64,000 nucleotides of DNA from Anthostomella pinea (taxonomy: Eukaryota > Ascomycota > Sordariomycetes > Xylariales > Xylariaceae). Location of the stretch: assembly GCA_963556695.1 (NCBI GenBank), contig CAUWAG010000003.1:5022001-5086000 (forward strand), read 5' to 3'. The notes below the pieces were generated by a model, which did no database searches, was not told the DNA's origin, and was given only the letters and a program-made list of their open reading frames with translations. Shown piece after piece: positions 1-12,880 of this stretch. Both the position numbers and the translations under genes were made by a program. Within the stretch, counting starts at the first letter, position 1, and each line of letters opens with the position of its first letter.

Positions 1-489
1 AAGAGACGCTCGTTCGTGGTCCTTGCGTCGGATGATCCTGACGTGTATGAGACTGACGAGTTTTCGAGCTCGGTCAGGGCTCAGGAGCAAATCAAGCTAG
101 CAAGCAAACAACACATCCAGGACGCGAATCCCGATGGATCTGTTATGCACAAGTTCGTCGACGAGACTTTCGGCTGGGAAGGAGGTTTTTTCGCCAGCAT
201 GTTCTGGAACCTGGGCCGTTCGACGCTGAACAACGGCAACGCGGCAGAGGGCGACCTGCAGACGTCGTTGGAACCGTCGGCCGAGACCATGCGGCTTAGA
301 GGGCTAATTGGACGGGCCTACATCCTGGACCTGGCCGTGCTCGGCCAAGCGAGCGACGCCGTCATCTGCACTATGAGCGCAGGGGGCTGTCGGCTCCTGG
401 CCGTGATCATGGGCTGGGAGAAGGCGATGGACAATGCCAACTGGGTAAACATCGACGGCGACTTTCGGTGGACGGGGCTGTCGTTATGA
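1..489 (+). CDS. Fucosyltransferase (FUT8/NodZ-like, GT23) C-terminal part, 5' end outside window
   Basis: The frame is open from base 1 to a TGA at 487-489 and has no start here, so this is the last 162 codons of a longer gene. The sequence VLASDDPDVYE followed later by LRGLIGRAYILDLAVLGQAS and a CTMSAGGCRLLAVIMGW segment has the order and spacing of the C-terminal catalytic region of alpha-1,6-fucosyltransferases (FUT8, NodZ): an Asp-Asp-Pro strand, then an Arg-Gly helix, then a Cys-x-(F/M)-Ser segment. In that family the region binds GDP-fucose; fungal members are usually type II membrane proteins of the secretory pathway. The N-terminal anchor cannot be checked. The family assignment is from motif resemblance, not a search. 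GT23 is favoured over POFUT-like folds because of the DDP strand. Confidence 0.6.
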   Translation, partial: KRRSFVVLASDDPDVYETDEFSSSVRAQEQIKLASKQHIQDANPDGSVMHKFVDETFGWEGGFFASMFWNLGRSTLNNGNAAEGDLQTSLEPSAETMRLRGLIGRAYILDLAVLGQASDAVICTMSAGGCRLLAVIMGWEKAMDNANWVNIDGDFRWTGLSL

Positions 490-1296
490 CGCCCGCGCAC
501 GGGCGACTACGAAGGCACATTCGGACATGACGGCAGAGGTCTGAGATGCTGCATATAGCATAAGTCACTTTGATGGCGTTGGGGGGCAGAGCATTTACTG
601 ACGGAACCGGGAAACTCGATACCTCGAAAAGGCGTACTGGGACGGGATTGTTGCATCAAGGCTGTATTTAGAACATATATCCCCTTCCCCGACGAGGGGC
701 AAGCTCGTTCACACAAGCCAGACCGGCTGGAAATGTCATTTCATTGAATTTTTCTCAATTCCTGCATCCCGCGCTATGGCGTGTGTAGTTGGATTTACGG
801 GCTGCATGGTATGAGTATGTGCACCGCAAGTTCAAACATTGGATTCCTAGACGTGCACCGTGGTCACAAATAGGTCCTCTATGACTGCTGCTGCTGACCG
901 CTCCCGACTGATGCTCACCTCAATAGAGAGACCAGCGTAGAAATGAGAACTGCTGAGATAAAATGGCCATCGCATGATGAGGCGATATATCAGTCCATCT
1001 GAACCACACCATCTCGGCTTTCGTATTCGTATTTTGGGGCTAGGTACCTACGGGCGCCTGCAACAGGCTCAATGCGATTGGCTGGCTGGCTGGGAGGGAC
1101 CCTGATCGCCCCTTATCCACGATTGGACAATGCCCTGAATTACTTGCTGAAGCCCAATAATTTCTACGAGTACCGTATCACGTCGCCCACCCTCATTCTG
1201 TATTTCCCTTTAAAGATCCCTCGCCCACGGGTCTCTGCTGCTCGAGTCACCCTCTTGAAGTCACGTACCAAGCGGATTCTCGAGATCGTCGTCGCA
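490..1296. other. Intergenic, fucosyltransferase 3' side to CYP51B promoter
   Basis: No supported gene. Short open frames here overlap on both strands and have no protein-like composition. The last 250 bases are the CYP51B upstream region. I see no tandem duplication of the kind that drives azole-resistant overexpression in other fungi, and the TAGGTACCTA motif that recurs in this genome's intergenic DNA occurs near 1041. Confidence 0.5.
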
Positions 1297-3000
<1,704 letters not shown>

Positions 3001-3767
3001 AATCAATCGTAGAAAGTGAATGCTCTGACGAATTCTGTATATACGTTTGCCCTGACTGGCCACATAAACCGCGGCGCGGTCTGTGGTGTTGAGAGGGCAT
3101 GAAAAGGGAACTAGACTTAGATAATTGTAATATTGTAGAAATGAGAATTAACCGACCCGAATGATTCGGACATCATCTGCCGGTGCCAGGCTGTGGAAAA
3201 TTACAGTCTACAACGACGCGGACGCGCATCACCGTACCCGTCACGCGGCATCGATTTCGTTCGGGAGCAGTCGAGGCCACTTTAGCGCTTGAGCCCCTTT
3301 GCGACGCGGCGGCAAGGCCCCTGTCAGAGAAAGCTTGTCTGCTACAAGGCAGGTACAGCTGTCACCAACACATTTGCCGCGAGCACACTGATGACGCAGT
3401 TCACCCAAACTAGAATGTAAAGCTCATGCAGCACGCCTCTGACGAGTCTGGGGCAAACCCCCATGCGTTTCATCACCTACAAGCTTAGGAGCCTTTTCCC
3501 GACTCGGATCGGGCCGATGCCAGATATTTTGATTTCAGAAGCTTCAGATACACTCTCCGGAAACGTGTATTCGGGTTGTCGCATGTTTACAACTCTCGAA
3601 ACCGATCGAACGAACATTGCCACAGCTTCCGAATAGAACTGAACTGCGAAGCTTACTCGAGGAACCTAAGCAGAACTGCCGATCGAGTGCCCTTCGGACC
3701 CCTGAAGAGACTGTACAAGCACCATAACTCTACTGCGTATCGAATACAACCTACGACTTCGATTGCT
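3001..3767. other. Intergenic, CYP51B 3' side to DUF3074 gene
   Basis: Contains the 3' end of CYP51B and the upstream region of the next gene. Short open frames (for example 3183-3413) have no recognisable composition. The frame of the next gene is open upstream to 3576, but the stretch before 3768 reads like 5' UTR. Confidence 0.5.
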
Positions 3768-4817
3768 ATGGCGCCACCGAATGAATTGGGGCCACTCGTG
3801 CGCCTCTGGGGTCTGCGCACGCAGCAACTCCCATCGCCGACCGAAGAAGCCGACGAGCTCGCGCCGTTCCTCGTCTCGATCCTGCAAGAAGCCGTGCCCT
3901 TCATCGACTCCGCCGCGCCCAAGTCGTCGTCCTCCTCCTCGTCATCGTCGACCCAAAAGCTCTGGAAGCCCAAGGGCACGAAATCACACGCCGACTCGAC
4001 GGCCAAGGTCGAAGTCTCGGAACGCGTGATCCCGGCCGCGGAGCTCGAGCTCGTGGCTGCGCGCAATGCGTCTGATAACAACGGCAACAAGGTCGACGCC
4101 GAGATGTGGTGCTGCCGGCGCAGCGTGCACGAGGACGCGGCGAGGAAGGGCACGGCGTCCTGGGACGAGTTCGACCGCAGCTTCCGCCTGCATCACGCCG
4201 CGTCCGAGAAGGCGTTCACGCCCAACGTGCTCGAGGCGCACGAGGCGCTGCGCTGGAACACCTTGGGGATCGAAGCGAACGAGGGTGGCGAGACCTGGGG
4301 CGACTTTGGCCTCGTCGTCGAGGAGATGCGGCACAAGGTCGGCAGGCCAATACTCAAAGACCGCACCTTCCCTGTGCTGCAGATGACGTGCGCGGCAAAA
4401 AACAAAAACGAGTTCCTCGTCGTCAGCATCCCCGTGCCGGACTTTGGCGGCGCCGAGGCGAGTAGATTGGCTAAGGAGAAGGGCGCCCAGATCGCGTTCT
4501 ATGCTAGTGTGGAGCGGTTCCGCAGGCTGGGGGATGGGAGTATTGAGTGGCTCATGGCGACGGCAAGCGATGCTGCTGGTGTCATACCCGTCTGGGTGCA
4601 GAACAAGGCGATGCCTGGCGTGGTCTGGAAGGACGTCCCGCTGTTCCTGGGCTGGATCGCAAGGGAGAGGGAGAAGGAAAAGGGGGCGAAGGGCGAAGGC
4701 GCAGCCGACGGAGCTGCTGGGAACGCGGCGGCGTCTGGTGCTCCCCAGGTGTCGACGGGGGTGAATATGGACAAGATGGGTGAAGTTTCGACCGGCGCTG
4801 GTGCTGGCGGGGAATGA
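3768..4817 (+). CDS. DUF3074 (START-like) domain protein
   Basis: Single exon, 349 aa from the ATG at 3768. That start is chosen because homologous-looking sequence begins at MAPPNELGPLVRLWGLR. A Ser-rich linker (about residues 47-60) precedes the domain, which starts near residue 105 with MWCCRRSVHED and continues through a FDRSFRLHHA segment to a VWVQNKAMPGVVWKDVPLFLGW end typical of the fungal DUF3074 family, a START-like lipid-binding fold of unknown function. The C-terminus (from about 300) is low complexity and rich in Gly and Ala, with GC-rich codon use. No transmembrane segment or signal peptide is seen. Function unknown; the family call is by recognition of the conserved blocks. Confidence 0.72.
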   Translation: MAPPNELGPLVRLWGLRTQQLPSPTEEADELAPFLVSILQEAVPFIDSAAPKSSSSSSSSSTQKLWKPKGTKSHADSTAKVEVSERVIPAAELELVAARNASDNNGNKVDAEMWCCRRSVHEDAARKGTASWDEFDRSFRLHHAASEKAFTPNVLEAHEALRWNTLGIEANEGGETWGDFGLVVEEMRHKVGRPILKDRTFPVLQMTCAAKNKNEFLVVSIPVPDFGGAEASRLAKEKGAQIAFYASVERFRRLGDGSIEWLMATASDAAGVIPVWVQNKAMPGVVWKDVPLFLGWIAREREKEKGAKGEGAADGAAGNAAASGAPQVSTGVNMDKMGEVSTGAGAGGE

Positions 4818-5474
4818 AAGGCTGCTGATGATGGGTACGACGATTTAGGACTATGTGATAAGTACCTACCTAGGTACTTACCTAGGTCTGAAAACGAGAG
4901 CTTCGGGGCTTGCGAGGGCACGCAACCGAAGGGACTATCGGAATCATGTCGGCATGGGCTGTTTATGGGGTTTGTACAAAAGCTATATGATTATCGCTTC
5001 TTGTGTATAAGGACGCACATGGGAAACCTGCAAAAGTCCAAGGGCTTTCAATGTTCTCTACAGGCCGAGTATTCGGAGTCATATCTGCACTCCATTATGG
5101 TGGTTGACGCGAAGCCGGTCTTATCTCCTACTAGATACCTAGCATTCAAGGGCAGTTGTTTAGCTGACCATGACTGTACGAGTAGTGACAGGGATAGTTC
5201 ATTTGTTATCGTTGCTTATATATAATTTCATCCTATACGCTGCGAATGTTGATTTATAGGTTGTCGTACAAGAAGTAGGAGGCGATAAGGAGCATCAGAT
5301 GCAAGTACACGACTGAAGAAAGTGGGGTCCGGTCCAGCCCGATGAACCATATGCACTCCTCCGAAAAAAACAGTCATCGCATTTCCCCCGCGGTGACTCA
5401 AGTTCCGAGCTCACCAAAATTACCTCCACAACTGTCAGCACCGCGATTACTCGGCCATTCCTTCCCCAGACTAA
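4818..5474. other. Intergenic, DUF3074 gene to VAS1 leader
   Basis: No supported gene. It holds a nested repeat of TACCTAGGTA-type words at 4862-4888 (see findings). Small frames at 4965-5225 and 5342-5596 show no family features; the second overlaps the VAS1 leader in a different frame. Confidence 0.45.
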
Positions 5475-5570
5475 ACCGGCAACACCGTCAAGTTGTCGCG
5501 ACTACTCGCTCGTGCACTCTGGAGGCGCAGGCCGCTGTACAGTCCAAAATTTCACTTCTTTCGCGCCACA
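5475..5570 (+). promoter_or_regulatory. In-frame Arg-rich leader upstream of VAS1 ATG, possible non-AUG mitochondrial presequence
   Basis: Between an in-frame TAA at 5472-5474 and the VAS1 ATG at 5571 the frame stays open for 32 codons with no ATG. They encode six Arg, two Lys and no Asp or Glu, with a core SRLLARALWRRRPLYS. A TTG at 5493 has A at position -3, and a CTG lies at 5535. In yeasts ALA1 and GRS1 use such near-cognate codons to make the mitochondrial form of a dual-use synthetase. The role here is inference. Confidence 0.45.
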
Positions 5571-8500
5571 ATGGCTACCAACAGTGGCCGCGGTAACGAC
5601 AGTATGCGCCCTCCTGACTCTTGGTAGGCCTGTTCGCGGCTGACTATTACACCTCTAGTTAATGCGGCAGATGGCCCAGACCACATCGCCGAACGGGCAC
5701 CGCCGCCTGTTTCCCAGGAAACCAAGAGTGCCGTGAAAGGAGCTGCTAGCCAGTCGGACGGTCTTGGAGTCCATGCCTCGGGCGAAGACGCAGATATGGC
5801 TTCCACAGCCAAGGCCGAACCAAAGGTCAAGACCGAGAAAGAACTAGAAAAAGAGCGCAAGAAGGCCGAGAAACTCGCCAAGTTTCAACAGAAAGCTGCA
5901 AAGGCTGCCCAAGCTGCCCCTGCCGCCGCAAGCAAGGCGAAAGAGAAGAAGGCAAAGGCCCCGAAAGAAGAGCCACTCCCTCCTTACGTCGAAGACACCC
6001 CGCCGGGCGAAAAGAAACGGCTGAGACCGTTGGACGACCCGCAGCTCAAGGCCTACAACCCCGTCGCCGTTGAGTCGGCATGGTACAGCTGGTGGGAGAA
6101 ATCAGGCTTCTTCAAGCCTCAATTCAAGGAAGATGGCTCGGTCAAGGACGAGGGAAGCTTCGTGATTGTAATGCCTCCTCCGAATGTTACCGGTGCTTTG
6201 CATATGGGCCACGCCTTGGGCAACTCCCTGCAGGACGTCATGATCAGATGGGCTCGTATGCACGGCAAGACGACTTTGTGGCTGCCCGGTTGCGACCACG
6301 CTGGCATCAGCACCCAGAGCGTTGTCGAGAATATGCTGTGGCGTAAGCAGGGAAAGACTCGCCATGACTTGGGCAGGGAGAAGTTCATTGAGACTGTCTG
6401 GGAGTGGAAGGAGGACTACCACAAGCGTATCAATAACGCGCAGCGCAAATTGGGTGGATCTCACGACTGGAGCAGAGAGGCTTTCACCATGGATAAGAAC
6501 CTGAGTGCCGCTGTAGCCGAAACATGGGTCAGACTCCACGATGAAGGTACCATCTACCGCGCAAACCGCCTGGTCAACTGGTGCTCGAAGCTCACCACTG
6601 CGCTGTCCAACCTCGAGGTCGTCAACAAAGAGCTGACCGGGAGAACACTGCTTGATGTCCCTGGATATGATAAGAAGGTTGAGTTTGGAGTGATCGTTTA
6701 CTTCAAGTACCGCATCCAAGACAGCGAGGAAACCCTTGAGGTCGCAACCACTCGTCTGGAAACTATGTTGGGAGACACGGGAATTGCGGTCCACCCTCAA
6801 GATGACCGCTATAAGCACTTGGTTGGCAAGAATGCAGTTCATCCTTTCATCAAGGGCCGCTTGCTGCCTATCATTGCCGATGACTACGTCGACAGGGAAT
6901 TTGGATCTGGAGCGGTGAAACTGACGCCAGCTCACGACCCGAATGATTTCAAGCTGGGTAAGAAGCACAACCTCGAGTTCATCAACATCCTCACCGATGA
7001 CGGGTTGATGAATGAGAACGCTGGAGCGTACCAGGGCCAGAAGCGGTTCGATGTCCGATACACGATCCAAGATGATCTCAAGAAGCTAGGATTGTATGTT
7101 GACAAGAAGGACAACCCAATGACAGTTCCCATGTGCGACAGGAGCAAGGACATCATCGAACCCCTGTTGAAGCCCCAATGGTGGATGCGGATGAAGGATC
7201 TCGCTGCTGACGCCGTCGAGGTTGTCAAGGAGGGCCAGATCAAAATCAAGCCCGAGACTGCCGAGAGGTCCTACTACAGATGGATGGAAAACGTCAATGA
7301 CTGGTGCCTAAGCCGTCAACTATGGTGGGGCCACCGATGTCCCGTCTGGTATGCCGAGATCGAAGGTAGCTCGGGTGAGCGTGAGGATGAGAAGCTGTGG
7401 TTCCCAGGCCGAACGGAAGAAGAGGCCCAAGCCAAAGCTGAGAAAGCTCTGCAGGGCCAAAAATTCACTCTTCGGCAAGATGAGGACGTCATGGATACAT
7501 GGTTCTCGTCTGGACTGTGGCCTTTCAGCACTCTTGGATGGCCAAACAACACCTCAGACTTGAAGCACTTGTACCCGACGAGTCTTTTGGAGACTGGGTG
7601 GGACATCCTGTTCTTCTGGATTGCTCGCATGATCATGTTTGGTGTCAAGATGGTGGGCGACGTTCCATTCAAGGAAGTCTATTGCCATTCGCTTGTCCGA
7701 GATTCGGAAGGAAGGAAGATGTCAAAGAGTCTGGGCAATGTCATCGACCCTCTGGACGTTATCAGCGGTACTTCTCTGGAGAACCTTCACGAAAAGCTGG
7801 CGCTGGGCAATCTCCACCCGAGTGAGGTTGAGAAGGCCAAGAAATATCAGAATGCAGCTTTCCCAGACGGCATTCCGGAGTGTGGAGCGGATGCTCTTCG
7901 GTTTTGCATGGTCAACTATACAACTGGTGGCGGCGATATCAACTTCGATGTCAAGGTCATGCACGGGTACCGGAAATTCTGCAACAAGATCTACCAGGCC
8001 ACAAAGTACGTTCTCGGCTCACTCGACAAGGACTTCGTGCCTCAGAAGACGGCCAAACTTGGGGGAAAGGAGTCACTCGCCGAGAAGTGGATTATTCACA
8101 AGATGAACCTCTGCGCCAAAGAAGTCAACGAGGCCATTCCCGCTCGCGAGTTCATGAAGGCCACCGCTGCCATCTACCATTTCTGGTACAGCCAACTCTG
8201 CGATGTGTTCATAGAAAACTCGAAAGCCATCATCCAAGAAGGCACAGAAGAGGAGAAGCGATCGGCCATGGAGACGCTCTACACGGCCCTGGAGAATGCT
8301 CTGAAACTGATTCACCCCTTCATGCCCTTCCTCACGGAGGAATTATGGCAACGTTTACCGCGTCGACCCGGCCAGGGACCTGGCGAAGAGGGCGAGGTCC
8401 AGTCGATCATGCTTGCGCGGTACCCAGTATACGACCCGGAATTGGACAACCCCTCAGCTGAGGCTGCGTATGACCTCGTCATGGGCTGCTCGAGGGGTAT

Positions 8501-8951
8501 CCGGTCTCTGATGGCGGAATTCGGCTTCAAGGATGAAGCCAAGGTCTTCGTACAGAGTTACGATGACACCGCGCACAAGACCGTTAGTGAACAGGTCCAG
8601 TCCATCAAGTCCTTAAGCGGCAAGGGCGTCACCAGTGTAGAGGTCCTATCGGGATCAGATGGCCGTCCCTCTGGCTGCGTCGCGTTCCCGGTCTCGAGCT
8701 CAGCAGCCGTCTTCGTACATGTCATGGGCCGTGTCGACATGGATAGCGAGATCACCAAAGCCACCAAGAAGCTTGAGAAGACTCGGGCTACTATTGCGAA
8801 GCAGCAGAAGCTTCTTGCCGATAGGGGTTACCAACAGAAGTCGGCGGCCGCTCTGCAAGAGGCCGATCGCCAGAGATTAGCCGACCTCGAGTCTGAGGCC
8901 AAGGGGTTCGAGGGAACCATCAAGCAGTTCGAGGATTTGAAGATGGAGTAA
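5571..8951 (+). CDS. VAS1: Valyl-tRNA synthetase
   Basis: Exon 1 is 5571-5601, the intron 5602-5658 (GTATGC...CTAG, CTGAC branch site), exon 2 5659-8951; 1,107 aa, close to the 1,104 aa of yeast Vas1. An alternative donor at 5593 (GTAACG) also keeps phase. The order is a Lys/Ala/Glu-rich N-terminal extension (about 50-115), the class I HIGH motif as HMGH at about 192-195, the CP1 editing domain, KMSKS at 697-701 ([10 protein letters not shown]), an anticodon-binding domain with [16 protein letters not shown], and a C-terminal coiled coil. It charges tRNA-Val. Fungi normally have one gene for cytosol and mitochondria, and no second copy is in the window. The ATG has a strong context (ACAATGG). 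Confidence 0.96.
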
Positions 8952-10031
8952 GGTCTTGCTAGCATGTGTAGAGATACTGAGATGGAAAGCCGAAGTGGAT
9001 GAGTTGCGGTGAAGAACCTATTGTCCTACGTTGCTGCGAGTGTGATACGATATTCCTGTGGTTGAGCTGTCAAGGCATATGTAGCAGCTGTCACTGTTAG
9101 ATGTGATGAGCGGTCAGCATGTTTGCCCATCTGACCTCGAGGTAATTTGATGGCTAAGTTTGCTGTACCCTTGAAATATGGCTGGCTACCTGTAATGGAT
9201 CTCGGTCTGCCCATGAGTCACGACGCGATGCCGGCCGGGGGCACTTGAATCTGCTTGCTTACACCAGGCCCCTTCGAAAGACGGCGTCTCTCTAGTAGGA
9301 ACTCTAATTGCATAAGGTAGCAAGCAACGTTGCTGTTCAGCAACAATGGACTGAGGCTAGAAGCTGAGTTTGAGGCCAACAGTCATATGAACAGGTACAC
9401 AAACCGACCCGAGGAGCGATGTTCGGAATGCTGCTAGCAAAGCCAATCAAACCCGACGGCGGGGAGGTCCATACGTGATGCGGCGGGATATGCCGGTGTG
9501 AGCATCATGGAGGACGTACCGGGGAAACTCCCCATGGCCTAAGGTATTGTCGTTTCTTCTGCCCTCTGCATGCTAAGGCGATCTATACGGTCACACAGCA
9601 GCAGTATACTCGTCCGACCAGCCTCCGGATTGGACGACATGTCGTATAACTCAAACACCCATCGGGCGCCGATGTTAGCAAAGCTTGGCTCGTGATTAGT
9701 AGGAGTGACATGTCTACTTTTCGAGCAGCCTTGATGTCGGAACGCGATCGGGTTGATCTGATGTCCAGACTGCTCCACGACAGCAGCCGCTTCCAACTTC
9801 CCTGGTTGAGCCTTGCTTGTGCCGCTCCTTGGCTGCCCTCACCGGCGCCTTCCGCCCCAGATATTTGGCCCTGACTAATTGTTAGCGGTGCCAGACCGAG
9901 CTGTTAGTTGTGAATCTTGTCTTTCGGATCGGAGTCTTGGCCGAGTCTTGGCCCATTCATGGCAATCTGCGAATACCCGTACGGGGTCCCATTTCACCGT
10001 TACACGGCAACTTACATGGGTGTCTAATATC
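8952..10031. other. Intergenic, VAS1 3' side
   Basis: No supported gene. It contains a short dispersed repeat at 9269-9310 shared with the inverted-repeat element at 23154-23265. Frames at 9539-9796 (-) and 9692-9874 (+) overlap each other and have no family features. Confidence 0.45.
9269..9310 (+). repeat. Short dispersed repeat, relative of the MITE-like element at 23154-23265
   Basis: The block CCCCTTCGAAAGACGGCG and the following AGTAGGAACTCTAATTG match, with a few mismatches, the reverse complement of 23219-23265 and partly 29539-29580. Only one end of the element is present here. Confidence 0.45.
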
Positions 10032-10039
10032 TATATAAG
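10032..10039 (+). promoter_or_regulatory. TATA box of the But2-like gene
   Basis: TATATAAG lies 256 bases before the ATG at 10288 and is followed by pyrimidine-rich sequence, giving a long predicted 5' leader. Confidence 0.5.
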
Positions 10040-10287
10040 ACTGTCCATCACAATCGACCCCCTCGTCTTCATTCACCAGGGCTCACAACTAAGGATCGAT
10101 CCCTCATTGATCCTCGAAATCTCATACTATATCCTCGCAGTTCATCACCGCTCTCTCCTGCTCGGTACCGAGTATTAATGATACCGCCTCGGAGCCTGCT
10201 GTGAACAGTCTTGTCTGCCACCAACCACCCCCGACGACCACAGCTGTATCCTCTGTTTCGATCCCTACCTGGAGGACCATCACCACA

Positions 10288-10947
10288 ATGGCGTCCCTGA
10301 AGAAGCTCACACTCGCTCTTCTGTCCAGCATCATCATGGCATCATCATCCCTCGCCATCGCCAGCGCCGTGGGCACAACCACCAGCACCCAAACGGCCGC
10401 CTGTCCCACCGGCACAACCCCAGCCTCCATCTACGCGCCCACAATGCACTACCTGCACCCGGCCGAGCCGGACCTCGCCGACGGCCCCGTCTCGGAGCTG
10501 CACATCCAGCGACAGGGCAACGCGTCCACGCTCGAGCAGGTCGCCATCTTCAGCGGCATCCCAGCGCGCGCCAAGACGTGCACGCTGAATTGGGCGCAGG
10601 CGGACCTCGGCGGGCGGCACTTCGCCGTCGATGCTAATGGGCTTCTGGAGGTGCTGCAGCTTTCCTCCCTACCCCTACCATCAGACAGTAATGCTCTCAC
10701 GGCGGCGTCGGTGGCGCCGTTTGTCGACGCCGCGACGGCCGCTGGGAACGTGGTGTTGCATCCCGACACGACGGGGTGGGACAGTCCGGCCTACGGTGTT
10801 GGGACGCATATTGCGGGGTTTGTCGACTGTGCTGAGGAGATCTATTTGAGGGTTGCTGTTGATGGAAGGATGGGCAGGGCGAGTGATGGACATGTTTATC
10901 TCGGGCAGGACTTCCAGAATGGGCTGTTTGTTACTTCCACTTGCTAA
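10288..10947 (+). CDS. Small secreted protein, But2-like C-terminal domain
   Basis: Single exon, 219 aa. Residues 1 to about 28 form a signal peptide (KKLTLALLSSIIMASSSLAIA), so the protein is probably secreted or cell-surface. The mature part has four Cys, including TCTLNW and the C-terminal TSTC, and a pattern (TLEQVAIFSGIPARAKTCTLNW) that resembles the ubiquitin-3-binding-protein But2 C-terminal domain found in many fungal secreted proteins. No transmembrane segment follows. The ATG at 10288 is the first that gives a signal peptide; the frame is open upstream to 10201. A TATA box precedes it. The protein role is unknown and the domain call is from recognition only. Small, Cys-containing and secreted also fits a generic effector, but nothing specific supports that. 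Confidence 0.65.
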   Translation: MASLKKLTLALLSSIIMASSSLAIASAVGTTTSTQTAACPTGTTPASIYAPTMHYLHPAEPDLADGPVSELHIQRQGNASTLEQVAIFSGIPARAKTCTLNWAQADLGGRHFAVDANGLLEVLQLSSLPLPSDSNALTAASVAPFVDAATAAGNVVLHPDTTGWDSPAYGVGTHIAGFVDCAEEIYLRVAVDGRMGRASDGHVYLGQDFQNGLFVTSTC

Positions 10948-12880
10948 GTCGGTGTTGACTTTGTGGTTCTGGCTGGGTGATGGGAGGGGGTTGGGTAGTG
11001 GCATTGGGCGGCGTTTGGGAGGTTATGGATGGCTGGTCAGCTGGGTGGGTGGGTTATGACTGGATGGCGTTGCTTTGGGGATTAGATACCTAGGTAATTA
11101 GACCTCGTATACCACTGGCAGCATCGAGGCATGGCCGAGCATGGTGTTTAGATAATGAATGGCGATGTCTCAACGGAAAACCGCAAGTTATCTCTGTCGT
11201 ACTAATCGCTGACCAATGGGGAATCTATGATTATCTAAAGCTATGATCAGGAAGGTCAGACGGAATATTGTGTTGAAGATGTGAAGAATCAAGCTCGACG
11301 GAATTTTCTTCGACGCTGGTAAGGGGTTCTGTCCGTTCAGGAGACGCTGTCTCTCAAGAAAGAACAATAACCAGGAAACTCAAACTTAGTTGTACAGGTA
11401 TTGTTGAACTATGGGCACGTTCGAGGATATCTACCTTGGAGTCGAAGCCCAGCTATACAAGAGGTGCTAGCACGAGAACGGTCTACTCGAGGGCTGTTGC
11501 TAGTCCCCATATAGCCAGGTCAGGGGGGTAGTCAATGGCAGCTGTGACTAGCAGGTTGGTGTGTATATAAGCAGGATGACAACCTAGTAACTGGACGTGA
11601 GCTGAATACATGATCCTCTCCCCTTCTGAACTTCCCAAAAAACATACTTATCACAACCACAGCCTGATCTGGTCCAGACGAATGAGTAGCTTGAAGCTCA
11701 GATACGCACAGCGGTTAAACAGATTGGCAGTGCTTTATCTACAACCTGGTACTCTGAAGTCTGAGTACGCCTAAGAAAAGTAGAGTGACGTCTTGCTAAG
11801 TCTTGTGCACACAGACATATGAGAGCCTAAGTTATGTGAAGACAATACGGATGTTGGATACTGGGTAAATAAAGGGGCTAGGGTATATAGATATCCGGGG
11901 TGCTTAGTCTGCGATACAGCACGCGATGAGTGAAAGACATCAGCGGACGGGTACGAGCATTGTTGCGTGGTTACATCGCCAATTTTGGCGTAACAAATCG
12001 CGGTGGTCGTTCTATGCGCCCTGGTGATATACCACGAGGGTCCGAAAGGGCCGTTGCGTGGACTGCTCTCGACAGCGGTTGGCAACGCGAGGCAAATTTG
12101 CACGGCGGCTGTGCTCCCGGACAGCACGTGGAGAGAGACGCCCGACTAACGGTACTTCGGAACGCAAGCTCACGGGAAGATGGCAGCCGCCCTGGTAGCA
12201 GCCACGGGCAGCCACCACGGCTTGGTGACTGCCAACGCGACACGGGCATATTCCATATTTACAACCAGAGACCGGCTGGTAAGGTCGACTATGGGGATTG
12301 CCCTCCGAACAAGATAACGGTAACACCCAACTCGCTGCTTTTCCACGGCTCTTATTTCAACAGTATCTTAACATACACCCTGTACCAGCGAAGCTGATCC
12401 GCTCTCTCTCTCTCTTGTGGTACGATAAGGGGTCGGCTGGGAGTTGGTCATATGGCCTTCCCCTGGACCGCAGTTGCGTCAACGACGAAGGCGCGTGGAC
12501 ATCCATGCAAAGTTCTTTAATGTCCCCTGAGGGGTTGTTTATCGTGATGAAGGCCGCCGCATTGACGGGATATTCGGCGCGTAAGTATAATACAGCAAAA
12601 CGACCACTGCAGTGGTGGCTGGACTGACATAACCTGCACTAGATGGCCTCGACGTCGGACACGTCGTTCTCGACGCTCTCGGTGAGCGATGGACTATCGA
12701 GCTCTGCCAGCGCGACTATCTTTCCGTAGTCTACAGTGGAAGGACCTAGATGGTTGTGCAAAGCGGTACTTCTAACGTGACAGGATACTTGGTTTCATCA
12801 TGATCATAGCGTTATTTTGGTGTTTAAAAGGGCTTACTGTCTGTGATGTTCACAGTGCATACAGTTCATTATAAGTGAAG
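10948..12880. other. Gene-free stretch before AT-rich block 1
   Basis: No supported gene. A TATATAAG at 11564-11571 followed by a CT-rich tract and a 30-codon frame (ATG 11682 to TAA 11774) looks promoter-like but is too short to call. Frames at 11930-12397 (+) and 11971-12326 (-) cover the same GC-rich patch on both strands without protein-like composition. Base composition drops steeply after about 12,880. Confidence 0.4.

Noticed and set aside
6102..7070. 322-codon open frame antisense to VAS1
   Set aside because: It is a mirror of a highly conserved aminoacyl-tRNA synthetase coding region; composition and lack of motifs mark it as a shadow.
11930..12397. 155-codon frame before AT-rich block 1
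   Set aside because: Overlapping frames of similar size exist on the other strand, and the composition (Arg, Gly, Ser) is that of GC-rich noise.
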